Of a stretch of DNA of 64,000 bases, positions 33,451-42,339 are shown piece by piece. The stretch spans positions 558,001 to 622,000 of the forward strand of contig NZ_BMSY01000004.1 of NCBI RefSeq assembly GCF_014649395.1, written 5' to 3'. The position numbers and the translations under genes are program-made. The DNA comes from Streptomyces aureoverticillatus (GTDB lineage Bacteria > Actinomycetota > Actinomycetes > Streptomycetales > Streptomycetaceae). The notes beneath the pieces are model-generated. The model was not told the origin of the DNA and ran no database searches. It was given only the letters and a program-made list of their open reading frames with translations. Each line of letters opens with the position of its first letter. Within the stretch, counting starts at the first letter, position 1.

Positions 33451-35691
33451 GTGTTCGAACGCATAGCCGAGCTGGCGATCCGCCGGTCCCGGCTGGTCCT
33501 CATCGTCGCCGCCGTGGTGGTCGTTCTCATGGGCGCCCTGGGCGCCGGGGCCTTCGGGAAGTTGCTGGGGGGCGGATTCGACGACCCGGCCTCCCCGTCC
33601 TCCCGGGCCAGGGACGTCATCGACGAGAAGTTCGGCGGAGAGACGAGCCTGGTGCTCCTGGTCCGCGCTCCCAAGGGCCGCATCGACGCCCCGGCCGCCG
33701 AGGAAAGGGGCCGGGCCCTGGTGGCCGACCTCAAGAAGGAGCAGGACCTCGACCACGTGGTCTCGTTCTGGGACACGAACAGCCCCGACCTGCGCTCCAA
33801 GGACGGCCGCGAGGCCATCGTGCTCGCCCATGTGAAGGGGCACGACGCGGAGCAGCAGGAGAACGCCAAGGCCGTCATCGACGACTACGCCGGGACGTAC
33901 GAGGACACGCTCACGGTCAAGGCCGGAGGCAGCACCGGCGTGAGCTACGAGATGGGGCCGCAGACCACGGAAGACCTCGTCCTGGCCGAGACCATCGCCG
34001 TGCCACTGATCCTCCTGCTGCTCCTGGTCGTCTTCGGCACCGTGGTCTCCGCGCTGCTGCCGCTGGTCATCGCGCTCATCGCCATCGTGGGTGTGTTCGC
34101 GCAGCTCTACCTCGTCGGCAGTGTCACCGACGTCTCCATCTTCGCGATCAACCTCACCACGGCGCTCGGCCTCGGCCTCGGTGTCGACTACGCCCTGCTG
34201 ATGATCAGCCGGTTCCGGGAGCAACTCGCGTCGGGCGCGAGCGTGGAGGACGCCGTCCGGAAGACGATGAGCACCGCGGGCCGTACGGTCGCGTTCTCCG
34301 CCGCGACCGTGGCCGCCGCGCTCGCGGCACTCATGGTGTTCCCGCAGTACTTCCTCCGCTCGTTCGGCTATTCCGGGGTCGGCGTCGTCCTCATCGCGGC
34401 CCTCGCCACCCTCTTCGTGATGCCGGCCCTGCTCAAGGTCCTGGGGCACCGGGTCAACAGCGGGCGGATGCCGTGGGTGAAGCCGGGGCGCGCCGCCCCG
34501 TCCGGGTCGTCCGTGTGGGGGCGCCTCGCCCGCACCGTCATGCGGCGGCCCGCGCTCACCGCGCTGCCCGTGCTCGCGGTCCTGCTGCTCGCGGCGAGCC
34601 CGCTGCTCGGCATCACCTTCGGCACGGCCGACGAACGCGTGCTGCCCGAGGGCGCCGAGAGCCGCCGGGTCTCGGCGGCGCTGCGGGACAACTTCAACGG
34701 CAACGACGCCGCGCCCCTCCACGTCGTCATCGACAAGCCCGTGGCCAAGGCCCCGTTGGCGTCGTACGCGGCCGAGCTCTCCGGGCTCGAGGGCGTCGCC
34801 CGCGTCGAGACCAGCGCGGGGGTCTTCACCGACGGGCAGGCCAAGGCGACCGGCCCCGGCAACGCGGCACTCGGCCGCCCCGCCGCACAGCAGCTCAACG
34901 TGGTGAGCACCCTGACGCCGAAGTCGGACGCGGCCAAGGACCTGGTCGAGGACGTCAGGACGGCCGCACCGCCCTCCGGGACGGACCCGCTGGTGGGCGG
35001 CGGCGACGCCGAACTCGTCGACTCCAACGACTCCATCGGCGGCAGGCTCCCGCTCGCCATCGGCCTGATCGCCGTCACCACCTTCGTGCTGCTCTTCCTG
35101 TTCACCGGAAGCGTCGTACAGCCGCTTCGCGCCCTGGTCCTCAACCTGATCAGCCTGGGAGCGACCCTCGGCGTCATGACCTGGATCTTCCAGGACGGCA
35201 ACCTCTCCGGCCTGCTCGGCTTCACCGCGCAGCCGATGGAGACCTCGATGACCGTGCTGATGTTCTGCGTGGCCTTCGGTCTCTCGATGGACTACGAGGT
35301 GTTCGTCACCAGCCGGATCAAGGAACTCCACGAACTCGGCGAGGACAACGAGTCCGCCGTCGCCAACGGCCTCGGGCACACCGGACGCATCGTCAGCGCG
35401 GCGGCCGTCCTGCTCGCGGTGAGCTTCTTCGCCTTCGGCACGGCCAAGATCAGCTTCCTGCAGCTGTTCGGCCTGGGCAGCGGCCTCGCCATCCTCATCG
35501 ACGCCATCGCCGTACGCGGCGTCCTCGTCCCGGCCGCGATGCGCCTGCTCGGCCGCTCGGCCTGGTACGCGCCCGGTCCGCTGCGCACGTTCCACAACAG
35601 GTTCGGCCTGAGCGAGAGCGGCCCGACGCCCGCGCCCGCGCCGGAACTCGTGGCCGTGAACCCGCCCGAGAAGAACTCGGCGGGCGTCTGA
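33451..35691 (+). CDS. MMPL/RND-family transporter (746 aa)
   Basis: Integral membrane exporter of the MMPL (RND) family, usually moving lipids, siderophores or drugs using the proton gradient. Seen: an N-terminal helix (LVLIVAAVVVVLMGALGAG), a periplasmic loop, six clustered helices including LGLGLGVDYALLMISRF (the characteristic Asp-Tyr motif), a second loop, and a second six-helix set with FGLSMDYEVFVTSRI. This two-fold repeat is the complete family architecture. The GTG at 33451 has GGAG 7 nt upstream; the frame stays open upstream to 33172 but without a start signal. Followed by a strong terminator, so monocistronic. Confidence 0.93.
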   Translation: MFERIAELAIRRSRLVLIVAAVVVVLMGALGAGAFGKLLGGGFDDPASPSSRARDVIDEKFGGETSLVLLVRAPKGRIDAPAAEERGRALVADLKKEQDLDHVVSFWDTNSPDLRSKDGREAIVLAHVKGHDAEQQENAKAVIDDYAGTYEDTLTVKAGGSTGVSYEMGPQTTEDLVLAETIAVPLILLLLLVVFGTVVSALLPLVIALIAIVGVFAQLYLVGSVTDVSIFAINLTTALGLGLGVDYALLMISRFREQLASGASVEDAVRKTMSTAGRTVAFSAATVAAALAALMVFPQYFLRSFGYSGVGVVLIAALATLFVMPALLKVLGHRVNSGRMPWVKPGRAAPSGSSVWGRLARTVMRRPALTALPVLAVLLLAASPLLGITFGTADERVLPEGAESRRVSAALRDNFNGNDAAPLHVVIDKPVAKAPLASYAAELSGLEGVARVETSAGVFTDGQAKATGPGNAALGRPAAQQLNVVSTLTPKSDAAKDLVEDVRTAAPPSGTDPLVGGGDAELVDSNDSIGGRLPLAIGLIAVTTFVLLFLFTGSVVQPLRALVLNLISLGATLGVMTWIFQDGNLSGLLGFTAQPMETSMTVLMFCVAFGLSMDYEVFVTSRIKELHELGEDNESAVANGLGHTGRIVSAAAVLLAVSFFAFGTAKISFLQLFGLGSGLAILIDAIAVRGVLVPAAMRLLGRSAWYAPGPLRTFHNRFGLSESGPTPAPAPELVAVNPPEKNSAGV

Positions 35692-35710
35692 CCCGCGCGA
35701 CTCCCCCGAG

Positions 35711-35748
35711 CCCGTGTCCGCTTCCGCCCCGACGGAAGCGGACACGGG
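35711..35748 (+). terminator. Intrinsic terminator hairpin after the MMPL gene
   Basis: A perfect 16-bp stem (35711-35726 with 35733-35748) and a 6-nt loop, 20 bp after the MMPL stop. There is no long U-tract, which is common for actinomycete terminators. It can act in both directions. Confidence 0.85.
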
Positions 35749-35885
35749 TGCGTGCCGGGCGGGCCCGCGTTTGACGGAGACCACGTGGGTCACCCGTGTC
35801 CGGTCGTCGCACGCGAGCCGTCCCGAGGCGCAGAGGACACCGGCGGGGACACGGTCCCGAGACCGACCGCGAGGAGGCACCACCC

Positions 35886-37097
35886 ATGACGATGACCTTC
35901 GCCCTGAGGCGTCCGGCCGGCATCCGGGTGGCCGTCCACTGGACCGTTCCGGTCGCCTTCGTTCTGGTCGCGTCGGCGCTGGCCGAGGCCCGCCTGCCCG
36001 ATGCCCATCCCGGCCGGCCGACGTGGCTCTACTGGGCGGCGGGGCTCGGCGCGGCGGTGGTGTGCTGCGCCTCGCTGCTCGCGCGGGACGGCGCCCGCGC
36101 GGTGGTGGCCCGACGCCAGGGTGTGGCCGCCGACTCGATCGTGCTGTGGCCGTGCGGCGGGGCCGCCCGGCCCCCGGACACGGCCGCGAGTCCGGGCGCG
36201 GAACTGCGGATCGCGGGTGCGGGCCCCTTGGTCAGCCTGGGCCTCGCACTGGGGTCGATGGTCATCGCGAGCCTGTTCAGCGCGGTCGGCGCCTCGGACC
36301 TGGCCGTGGAGACGGCGACGTGGTTGGCGGCGGTCAACGCGCTGCTGGCCGTGGGCCACGCCCTGCCGGGCGTGCCGCTCGACGGCGCTCGGCTGCTGCA
36401 CGCAGTGGTGTGGTGGCGTACGAAGGACCGGCTCCGCGCCACGGGCGTGACCGCCGCGGTCGGGCGGCACGCGGGGTGGCCGCTGCTGCTGGTCGGCCTG
36501 GCCCGAGTGGTGTTCGCCGCCGACCTCGGCGGGCTGTGGTTGGTCCTGGTGGGCACGTTCCTGGTGACGGCGGCGACGGCCGGGAGCACACCGGCGCGGT
36601 CCGCGGAGGCGCCGCACGACCTCCCCGTACGGCAGGCGATGAGCTCGCATCCGGTGACCGCGCCCGCGGCCCTCAGGGTGTCCGAGTTCCTGAGCGGTTC
36701 GCTCTCCGGCTGCCGGCACTCGGCCCTGCCGGTCGTCGACGACGACGGGAAGCCGCTGGGCCTGATCTCGGTGCCCTCGGTCCAGCGGGTCGCGGCTCCG
36801 GCGCGTACGTCGACGACCCTGGCCGACGTGTCCCTGCCCCTGGACCGCGTTCCCACCGTGGCTCCGGACGACCCGCTCGGCGGCGTGCTGCCGCGCCTCG
36901 ACACGTGCCCGGCGCACCGGGCGCTGGTCGTCGAAGGCGGCCGCGTCGTGGGCGTCGTCACGCCGTGGGACGTGGGCCGTGCGCTGGCACGGCACTGCGT
37001 GGGCATCCCGTCCGGCAGCGGCGGCGGTGACCCGGTCAGTCGCCCGTTCGGGCTCACCCGCGCCAAAGGTGTTACCGCGGGTAATCCGGTGGACTGA
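35886..37097 (+). CDS. Site-2-protease-like membrane protein with CBS pair, zinc motif missing
   Basis: Membrane protein of M50 (site-2 protease) shape with about five hydrophobic segments and two C-terminal CBS motifs (from VRQAMSSHPV and from VPTVAPDDPL). In active members the helix after the second membrane segment reads HELAHA-like (HExxH). Here the equivalent reads SLLARDGARAVVARRQGV, with neither histidine nor the glutamate. The second metal motif is kept only partly (GHALPGVPLDGARLL; the Asp of LDG is present, the usual Asn is not). So the protein is probably a non-proteolytic family member, perhaps a ligand-responsive membrane scaffold. Start ATG 35886 follows GAGGAGG by 8 nt. Confidence 0.8.
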   Translation: MTMTFALRRPAGIRVAVHWTVPVAFVLVASALAEARLPDAHPGRPTWLYWAAGLGAAVVCCASLLARDGARAVVARRQGVAADSIVLWPCGGAARPPDTAASPGAELRIAGAGPLVSLGLALGSMVIASLFSAVGASDLAVETATWLAAVNALLAVGHALPGVPLDGARLLHAVVWWRTKDRLRATGVTAAVGRHAGWPLLLVGLARVVFAADLGGLWLVLVGTFLVTAATAGSTPARSAEAPHDLPVRQAMSSHPVTAPAALRVSEFLSGSLSGCRHSALPVVDDDGKPLGLISVPSVQRVAAPARTSTTLADVSLPLDRVPTVAPDDPLGGVLPRLDTCPAHRALVVEGGRVVGVVTPWDVGRALARHCVGIPSGSGGGDPVSRPFGLTRAKGVTAGNPVD

Positions 37098-37177
37098 GGT
37101 CGTGTGCCGGTGACGATCACGGGTACCCGGCTCGAACCGGCCAGTGAGCCCGCCGGACCCGACGGAAGGGAGCTGCC

Positions 37178-37876
37178 GTGAGTGCCGAGGACGGGCTGCG
37201 GGCCTATCGCGGGAAACGGCGTTTCGACCGGACGAGCGAGCCGAGCGGCGAGCGTGCGGAGCCGGACGAGGCCGTACCGGGCCCGGACGACGAGGCCGCG
37301 CCCGGCACGGACGACGAGCCCACGTTCGTGGTGCAGATCCACGACGCCAGCACGATGCACTTCGACTTCCGCCTCGAGGTCGACGGCGTACTGAAGTCGT
37401 GGTCGGTCCCGAAGGGCCCCTCCACCGATCCGCACGACAAACGGCTCGCCCTTCCCACCGAGGACCACCCTCTGGAGTACAAGGACTTCGAGGGAGTGAT
37501 CCCGCAGGGCGAGTACGGCGGCGGGACCGTCATCGTCTGGGACCGCGGCACGTACCGGCCGACCAGCCATGACAAACGGAACCGGCCGGTGCCGTTCGCG
37601 CAGGCGCTGGAGAACGGGCACGCCACGTTCGTGCTGCACGGCGAGAAGCTGCGCGGCCAGTACGCGCTCACCCGGTTCCACGGCCGTGAGGAGAAGAGCG
37701 GCGGATCCGCCGGCAAGCCGACGTGGCTGCTCGTACGGACCGGGCACGGCTCGGCGGGCGGCGGTACGCCCGATCCGCGGCGGGCCCGCTCCGCCCGCAG
37801 CGGCCGAACGCTGCGCCAGGTCGCCGAGGCGCCGGACGCGCCGACATGGGAGCCGAACGGCGGGAAGCGGAGATGA
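37178..37876 (+). CDS. LigD-type 3'-phosphoesterase domain protein
   Basis: Stand-alone version of the LigD phosphoesterase (PE) domain that trims 3' ends during bacterial non-homologous end joining. Seen: FVVQIHDASTMHFDFRLE with the conserved His, KSWSVPKGPS, then YGGGTVIVWDRGTY and LHGEKLRGQYALTRF, i.e. a complete PE domain after a charged, acidic N-terminus of about 45 residues. GTG start 37178 with GGGAG upstream. Its TGA overlaps the ATG of the ligase gene (ATGA), so the two are co-translated and probably act together. No primase/polymerase domain or Ku gene is in the window. Confidence 0.92.
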   Translation: MSAEDGLRAYRGKRRFDRTSEPSGERAEPDEAVPGPDDEAAPGTDDEPTFVVQIHDASTMHFDFRLEVDGVLKSWSVPKGPSTDPHDKRLALPTEDHPLEYKDFEGVIPQGEYGGGTVIVWDRGTYRPTSHDKRNRPVPFAQALENGHATFVLHGEKLRGQYALTRFHGREEKSGGSAGKPTWLLVRTGHGSAGGGTPDPRRARSARSGRTLRQVAEAPDAPTWEPNGGKRR

Positions 37877-38883
37877 CCGGCCTGTTGGACACGCTGCCTC
37901 CCGCACTGGACGCCCGCACCCGCAAGGCGGCCCCGGGCGTCGAACTGGCGGCATCTCCGATGCTGGCGACGCTCAGCGACCGGCGTGACTTCCCGCAGGG
38001 CTGGATCTTCGAGCGGAAGCTGGACGGCATCCGGGTGCTCGCGGTGCGCGAGAACGGCACGGTGACGCTCCGGTCCCGTTCCGGTCGACGGCTCGACGCC
38101 ACGTACCCGGAGATCGTCGACGCGCTGACCGCGCAGGACCGCGCGGACTTCACCACCGACGGCGAGATCGTCGCCTACTCGCACGGCCGGACGGACTTCG
38201 CGCGCCTCCAGCAGCGCATGGGGCTCACCCGGCGTGCCGACATCGCGGCGAGCAACGTCGCGGTGACCTATTACGTCTTCGACCTGCTGCGCCTGGACGG
38301 CGTGGACGTGCGGCGGCTGCCGCTGCGCACCCGCAAGTCCCTGCTGCGCCGCTCGATCACCTTCAGGGCGCCGCTGAGGTTCAGCACCCACCGCAACGAG
38401 GGCGGGCCCGAACTGCTGGCCGACGCGTGCCGGCGCGGCTGGGAGGGGCTCATCGCCAAACGGGCCGACAGCACGTACCAGCCGCGCCGCTCGGACGACT
38501 GGCTGAAGCTGAAGTGCGCCCGGGGCCAGGAGTTCGTGGTGGGCGGCTTCACGGAGCCCATGGGCACCCGGGTGGGTGTCGGCGCGCTGCTCATCGGCTA
38601 CTACGAGGACGGACGGCTGCGCTACGCGGGCAAGGTCGGCACCGGCTTCGACCGGCGTACGCTGCTCGCCCTGCGCAAGGAACTCGACGGACTCCGAACG
38701 GCCGACTCGCCGTTCGACGGCCGGGTCGCGGAGCGGGCCGCCCACTGGGTGCGGCCGCGGCTCGTGGCACAGATCGCCTTCTCGGAGTGGACGCGTGACG
38801 GCATGCTGCGCCATCCCCGCTATCAGGGGCTGCGCGACGACAAGAAGCCGACCGATGTCGTCCGGGAACGCGGGGAGCCATGA
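37873..38883 (+). CDS. ATP-dependent DNA ligase, LigD ligase-domain type
   Basis: ATP-dependent DNA ligase (nucleotidyltransferase plus OB fold, 336 aa) for end joining. Seen: the nucleophile motif FERKLDGIRVL near residue 50 (Lys adenylated), motif III YYVFDLLRLDG, motif IV WEGLIAKRADS, motif V DWLKLKCARGQEFVVGGF, and the OB-fold segment LRYAGKVGTGF with C-terminal FSEWTRDGMLRHPRYQGLRDDK. All motifs are intact. ATG 37873 overlaps the upstream phosphoesterase stop. In Mycobacterium these domains form one polypeptide; here they are separate genes. Confidence 0.95.
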   Translation: MTGLLDTLPPALDARTRKAAPGVELAASPMLATLSDRRDFPQGWIFERKLDGIRVLAVRENGTVTLRSRSGRRLDATYPEIVDALTAQDRADFTTDGEIVAYSHGRTDFARLQQRMGLTRRADIAASNVAVTYYVFDLLRLDGVDVRRLPLRTRKSLLRRSITFRAPLRFSTHRNEGGPELLADACRRGWEGLIAKRADSTYQPRRSDDWLKLKCARGQEFVVGGFTEPMGTRVGVGALLIGYYEDGRLRYAGKVGTGFDRRTLLALRKELDGLRTADSPFDGRVAERAAHWVRPRLVAQIAFSEWTRDGMLRHPRYQGLRDDKKPTDVVRERGEP

Positions 38884-38930
38884 CGGAGAGAACACACGGC
38901 CCGGCCGTCCGGCCCCGAAGATCCGTTGCC

Positions 38931-39018
<88 letters not shown>

Positions 39019-39027
39019 CTCGCCATG

Positions 39028-39056
39028 GGGACGGCCTCTGCGCTCGGGGCCGTCCC
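39028..39056. terminator. Hairpin next to the tRNA-like gene
   Basis: GGGACGGCC (39028-39036) pairs perfectly with GGCCGTCCC (39048-39056) across an 11-nt loop, followed on the plus strand by TCCTT. Placed 145 bp after the ligase stop, it could end that transcript. It also lies just 5' of the tRNA-like gene. Confidence 0.55.
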
Positions 39057-39193
39057 TCCTTGACGCTCATCAGTTTCTCCCCGCTCCCTGATACGGCGCT
39101 GACGAGCGGGACGAGCGGCCGGCCCGCGGGCCGTGTCCCGGCGCGCACCGTCGAGACCTTGTGCGGAACCCTCGTGCGGAAGGTGAACCCAAC

Positions 39194-40318
39194 GTGACGT
39201 CGCCGCCATCGCCCCCGGCCGCGCCTGCCGCGGAACCCCTCGTTTCCCCGGTCAGTTCCCACAACGAGTGGGACCCGCTGGAGGAGATCATCGTCGGACG
39301 TCTCGACGGTGCGACGATCCCCTCCAGCCACCCCGTCGTGACCTGCAACATTCCCCGCTGGGCCGCGCGGTTGCAGGGGCTTGCCGCGGGCATCGCGTAT
39401 CCGCAGCGGATGATCGAACCGGCGCAGCACGAGCTCGAGCAGTTCATCGCCCTGCTGCAGTCCCTGGGCGTCACGGTCAGGCGCCCGGAGGCGGTCGACC
39501 ACGGCCGGCGTTTCAAGACCCCCGACTGGTCGTCACGCGGCTTCTGCAACACCTGTCCGCGGGACAGCATGCTCGTGATCGGCGACGAGATCATCGAGAC
39601 GCCGATGGCATGGCCGTGCCGGTATTTCGAGACCCACTCCTACCGCCCGATCCTCAAGGACTACTTCCGGCGCGGCGCGCGCTGGACGGCGGCGCCGAAA
39701 CCTCAACTCACCGACGCCCTCTTCGAGAAGAACTTCAGCGTCCCCGAGGCGGGCGAGCCCATGCGCTACATCCTGACCGAGTTCGAGCCGGTCTTCGACG
39801 CCGCGGATTTCGTGCGCGCGGGGCGGGACCTGTTCGCCCTGCGCAGCAATGTCACCAACCGGATGGGCATCGAGTGGCTGCGGCGCCATCTCGGGCCCGG
39901 TTATCGCATCCACGAGATCGAGAGCCGTTGCCGGACCCCCATGCACATCGACACGACGTTCCTCGTGCTCGCGCCCGGCAAGGTGATGGTCAACCCGGAG
40001 TACATCGACGTCGACCGCCTGCCCGACTTCCTGCGCTCATGGGACATCCTGATCGCCCCCGATCCCGACCCGATCGACGAGCGCCTGCTCAAACTCACCT
40101 CGCTGTGCGGCAAGTGGCTCAGCATGAACGTGCTCATGGTCGACGAGAAACGAGTGATCGCGGAGCGGCACCACACCAACATGCTGCGTGCGCTGGAGAC
40201 ATGGGGCTTCGAGCCCGTTCCGTGCGACCTGTTGCACTACGCGCCGTTCGGCGGCTCGTTCCACTGCGCGACGCTCGACGTCCGGCGTCGCGGCACGCTC
40301 GAATCGTATGTCGAGTGA
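39194..40318 (+). CDS. Glycine-type amidinotransferase
   Basis: Amidinotransferase of the AGAT/StrB family, moving the amidino group of arginine to an amine acceptor. Seen: SSHNEWDPLEEIIVGR at the N-terminus (family hallmark), NCTPRD-type motif as FCNTCPRDSMLVIGDEIIE, MHIDTTF with the catalytic His, and the C-terminal nucleophile block GGSFHCATLDVRRRG. All three catalytic elements (Asp, His, Cys) appear present, so it should be active. About 374 aa, normal length. Start GTG 39194, with GAAGG about 8-12 nt upstream; a start at 39161 is possible. No obvious aminocyclitol or guanidino-starter genes nearby, so the acceptor is unknown. Confidence 0.88.
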   Translation: MTSPPSPPAAPAAEPLVSPVSSHNEWDPLEEIIVGRLDGATIPSSHPVVTCNIPRWAARLQGLAAGIAYPQRMIEPAQHELEQFIALLQSLGVTVRRPEAVDHGRRFKTPDWSSRGFCNTCPRDSMLVIGDEIIETPMAWPCRYFETHSYRPILKDYFRRGARWTAAPKPQLTDALFEKNFSVPEAGEPMRYILTEFEPVFDAADFVRAGRDLFALRSNVTNRMGIEWLRRHLGPGYRIHEIESRCRTPMHIDTTFLVLAPGKVMVNPEYIDVDRLPDFLRSWDILIAPDPDPIDERLLKLTSLCGKWLSMNVLMVDEKRVIAERHHTNMLRALETWGFEPVPCDLLHYAPFGGSFHCATLDVRRRGTLESYVE

Positions 40319-40573
40319 GGACGGTGCGCGCCGCGCGCATGAGGCGGGCCGCCTCCCGCACCGACGTGAGCGGTACGACGGTGACCGGTGCGCGGGAGAG
40401 CCGGATGGCGGCAAGGATGCGGCGGGCAAGCGACCCATATGTTGCGCTCTGAGTACGTTTGCCCGTCCGGGGTGGCGGGGAACCTGCTCTGCCGGGGTCC
40501 ACGGTCAGCCGGACGAACCACCACCGCGTCGCCCCCCCGGGACGGCGTCGACACCATGGAGGGAAGCCCAGCG

Positions 40574-41464
40574 ATGCCGGAAGACGACACGGCACCCCCC
40601 AACCCCGCCGACAAGCACCCTCAGCCCGAGTTTCCTCAGCAGGACCAGGAGCCCCCGGGGTGGACGGGACCGATGGACCCGCCGCCGGATCACGGCGAGG
40701 ACTCCTACCGGGGGTCCGGGGCACTGACCGACCGCAAGGCCCTGCTCACCGGCGGGGACTCCGGGATCGGCCGGGCCGTCGCCCTGGCCTACGCGCGCGA
40801 GGGCGCGGACGTGCTGTTCACCCACCTGCCCGAAGAACGCGAGGAGGCCCACCGGACGGCCGACCTGGTCGAGGGCGCGGGCCGGAAGGCCGTCCCCGTC
40901 GAGTGCGACATCCGTACGGAAGACGCGTGCCGGAGTCTCGTCGACCGGGCCGTGGCGGAGTTCGGCCGGATCGACGTCCTCATCAACAACGCCGCCTACC
41001 AGATGGCCCAGCCCGACGGCATCACCGCCATCACCACCGAACAGTTCGACCGCGTGATGCGCACGAACCTGTACGCCATGTTCTGGCTCTGCAAGATGGC
41101 TCTCCCCCACATTCCCGCGGGCGGCAGCATCATCAACACGACATCCGTCCAGGGCTACAAGCCCAGCCCCCACCTGCTGGACTACGCCACGACCAAAGGC
41201 GCGATCGTCACCTTCACCCACGGGCTCGCGCAGCTGCTCGCCAAGGACGGCATCCGCGTCAACGCGGTCGCTCCCGGCCCCGTCTGGACACCGCTGATCC
41301 CGGCCACGCTGCCCGACACCAAGGAGTTCGGGAAGCAGTCCCCGCTCGGCCGCCCGGCCCAGCCCGCCGAGATGGCGCCCGCCTACGTCTTCCTCGCCTC
41401 CTCCCGCGCGAGCTACATCACCGGCGAGATCGTCAACGCCACCGGCGGCACCCCACTGCCCTGA
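40574..41464 (+). CDS. SDR-family oxidoreductase, general-stress type (YghA/Gsp39-like)
   Basis: NAD(P)-dependent short-chain dehydrogenase with the long proline-rich N-terminal extension (FPQQDQEPPGWTGPMDPPPD) typical of the YghA / general stress protein 39 group. Seen: nucleotide motif TGGDSGIGRA, NNAA, catalytic Ser in INTTSVQGYKPS, YATTK (Tyr-Lys pair), and terminal ITGEIVNATGG. All catalytic residues are present; 296 aa. ATG 40574 has GGAGGGA upstream; an in-frame ATG at 40556 is also possible. It is followed by a decayed oxidase and a ThDP enzyme, a combination suggestive of stress metabolism. Confidence 0.92.
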   Translation: MPEDDTAPPNPADKHPQPEFPQQDQEPPGWTGPMDPPPDHGEDSYRGSGALTDRKALLTGGDSGIGRAVALAYAREGADVLFTHLPEEREEAHRTADLVEGAGRKAVPVECDIRTEDACRSLVDRAVAEFGRIDVLINNAAYQMAQPDGITAITTEQFDRVMRTNLYAMFWLCKMALPHIPAGGSIINTTSVQGYKPSPHLLDYATTKGAIVTFTHGLAQLLAKDGIRVNAVAPGPVWTPLIPATLPDTKEFGKQSPLGRPAQPAEMAPAYVFLASSRASYITGEIVNATGGTPLP

Positions 41465-41637
41465 CCGGACACCCCGGAGAAGGCGCCCTTGCGTACGACG
41501 AGAGGGGGTACCCGCCCGGCCCGGGGCCCGGACGGCCCGTACGACCTGCCTGTGCCCGATCTGGAGGGAGTGACCCGGATGGCCGAGGAGCGGAGGGACG
41601 AGGCCGGAGTCCCTCTGGTGGCCCACCCTCCGGCCTG

Positions 41638-42170
41638 GTGGACACGGCCGGGCTTGTGGCCGCGCTGCGTCACGCGGTGGAACGCATCGCCGGCGAGTGT
41701 CTGGCGGACATCCGCACGGGCTACCCGAAGACACCGCGCCGGGTCTCCGGCTACAACCTGGACTCGCTCCTTCCGGAGAACGGCTTCGATGTGGCCAAGG
41801 CCCCGCTGCAGTTCAGCGGTGACAGTCAGGACGAGGTCGACGAGCAGGCGCTCGCGCTGCTGCGCGCGGTGGGCCGCGGTGAGAAGGACGCCACCGTCGC
41901 CTTCTCCGACGACCCCGAGCGCGAACACCGGATGCTCAAGGCCCGCGAGGCCGGGCCTCGGCGTGACCGCGCGGCCGCCGGACGGCCGGGAGACCTGGGA
42001 GGGCGGGGAGGACTCCGCCGTTCCGCCCGAGCGCCTCGGAGACTATCTGCGCGACCTGAAGAAGCTGTTCGACGATTTCGGCTACGACCATCCCTCGCCG
42101 TACGGGCACTTCGGCCAGGGCTGTGTGCACACCCGGATCCCGTTCGAGCTGACCAGCGCCGAGGGCGCGC
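41638..42170 (+). pseudogene. Remnant of an FAD-linked oxidase (D-lactate/glycolate oxidase-like)
   Basis: Two fragments of one family are visible in different frames. The first reads ECLADIRTGYPKTPRRVSGY then NLDSLLPENGFDVAKA, and joins abruptly to FSGDSQDEVDEQALALLRAV, skipping a large central segment. At about 41950-41960 a one-base insertion shifts the frame, after which GLGVTARPPDGRETWEG, ERLGDYLRDLKKLFDDFGYD and YGHFGQGCVHTRIPFEL continue. The N-terminal FAD-binding domain and the C-terminal half are absent. Full members are usually about 950-1000 aa, so less than a fifth remains. Inactive by any reading. Confidence 0.8.
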
Positions 42171-42279
42171 GGTCACCGCCGCGGCCGGCCGCGGCTCGCT
42201 GCGGCGCCTTCGCCGGCGCACGTAGCCCCCGGCCGTCGTACGCAACCCGACAACAACACACGGCGCACCCCCGACGACA

Positions 42280-42321
42280 ACACGCTCTGCGCACCCGACA
42301 ACAGACACGCTCTGCGCACCC
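42280..42321. repeat. 17-bp direct repeat upstream of the ThDP enzyme gene
   Basis: ACACGCTCTGCGCACCC occurs at 42280-42296 and again at 42305-42321, within an A/C-rich tract rich in ACAACA. It ends 18 bp before the ATG of the next gene. Either a slippage product or a regulator site. Confidence 0.6.
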
Positions 42322-42339
42322 ACCGGAAAGGTCAGCACC

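Noticed and set aside
39268..40452. Plus-strand frame of 394 codons overlapping the amidinotransferase
   Set aside because: Translation is Arg/Pro-rich and without motifs, whereas the other frame has a complete amidinotransferase.
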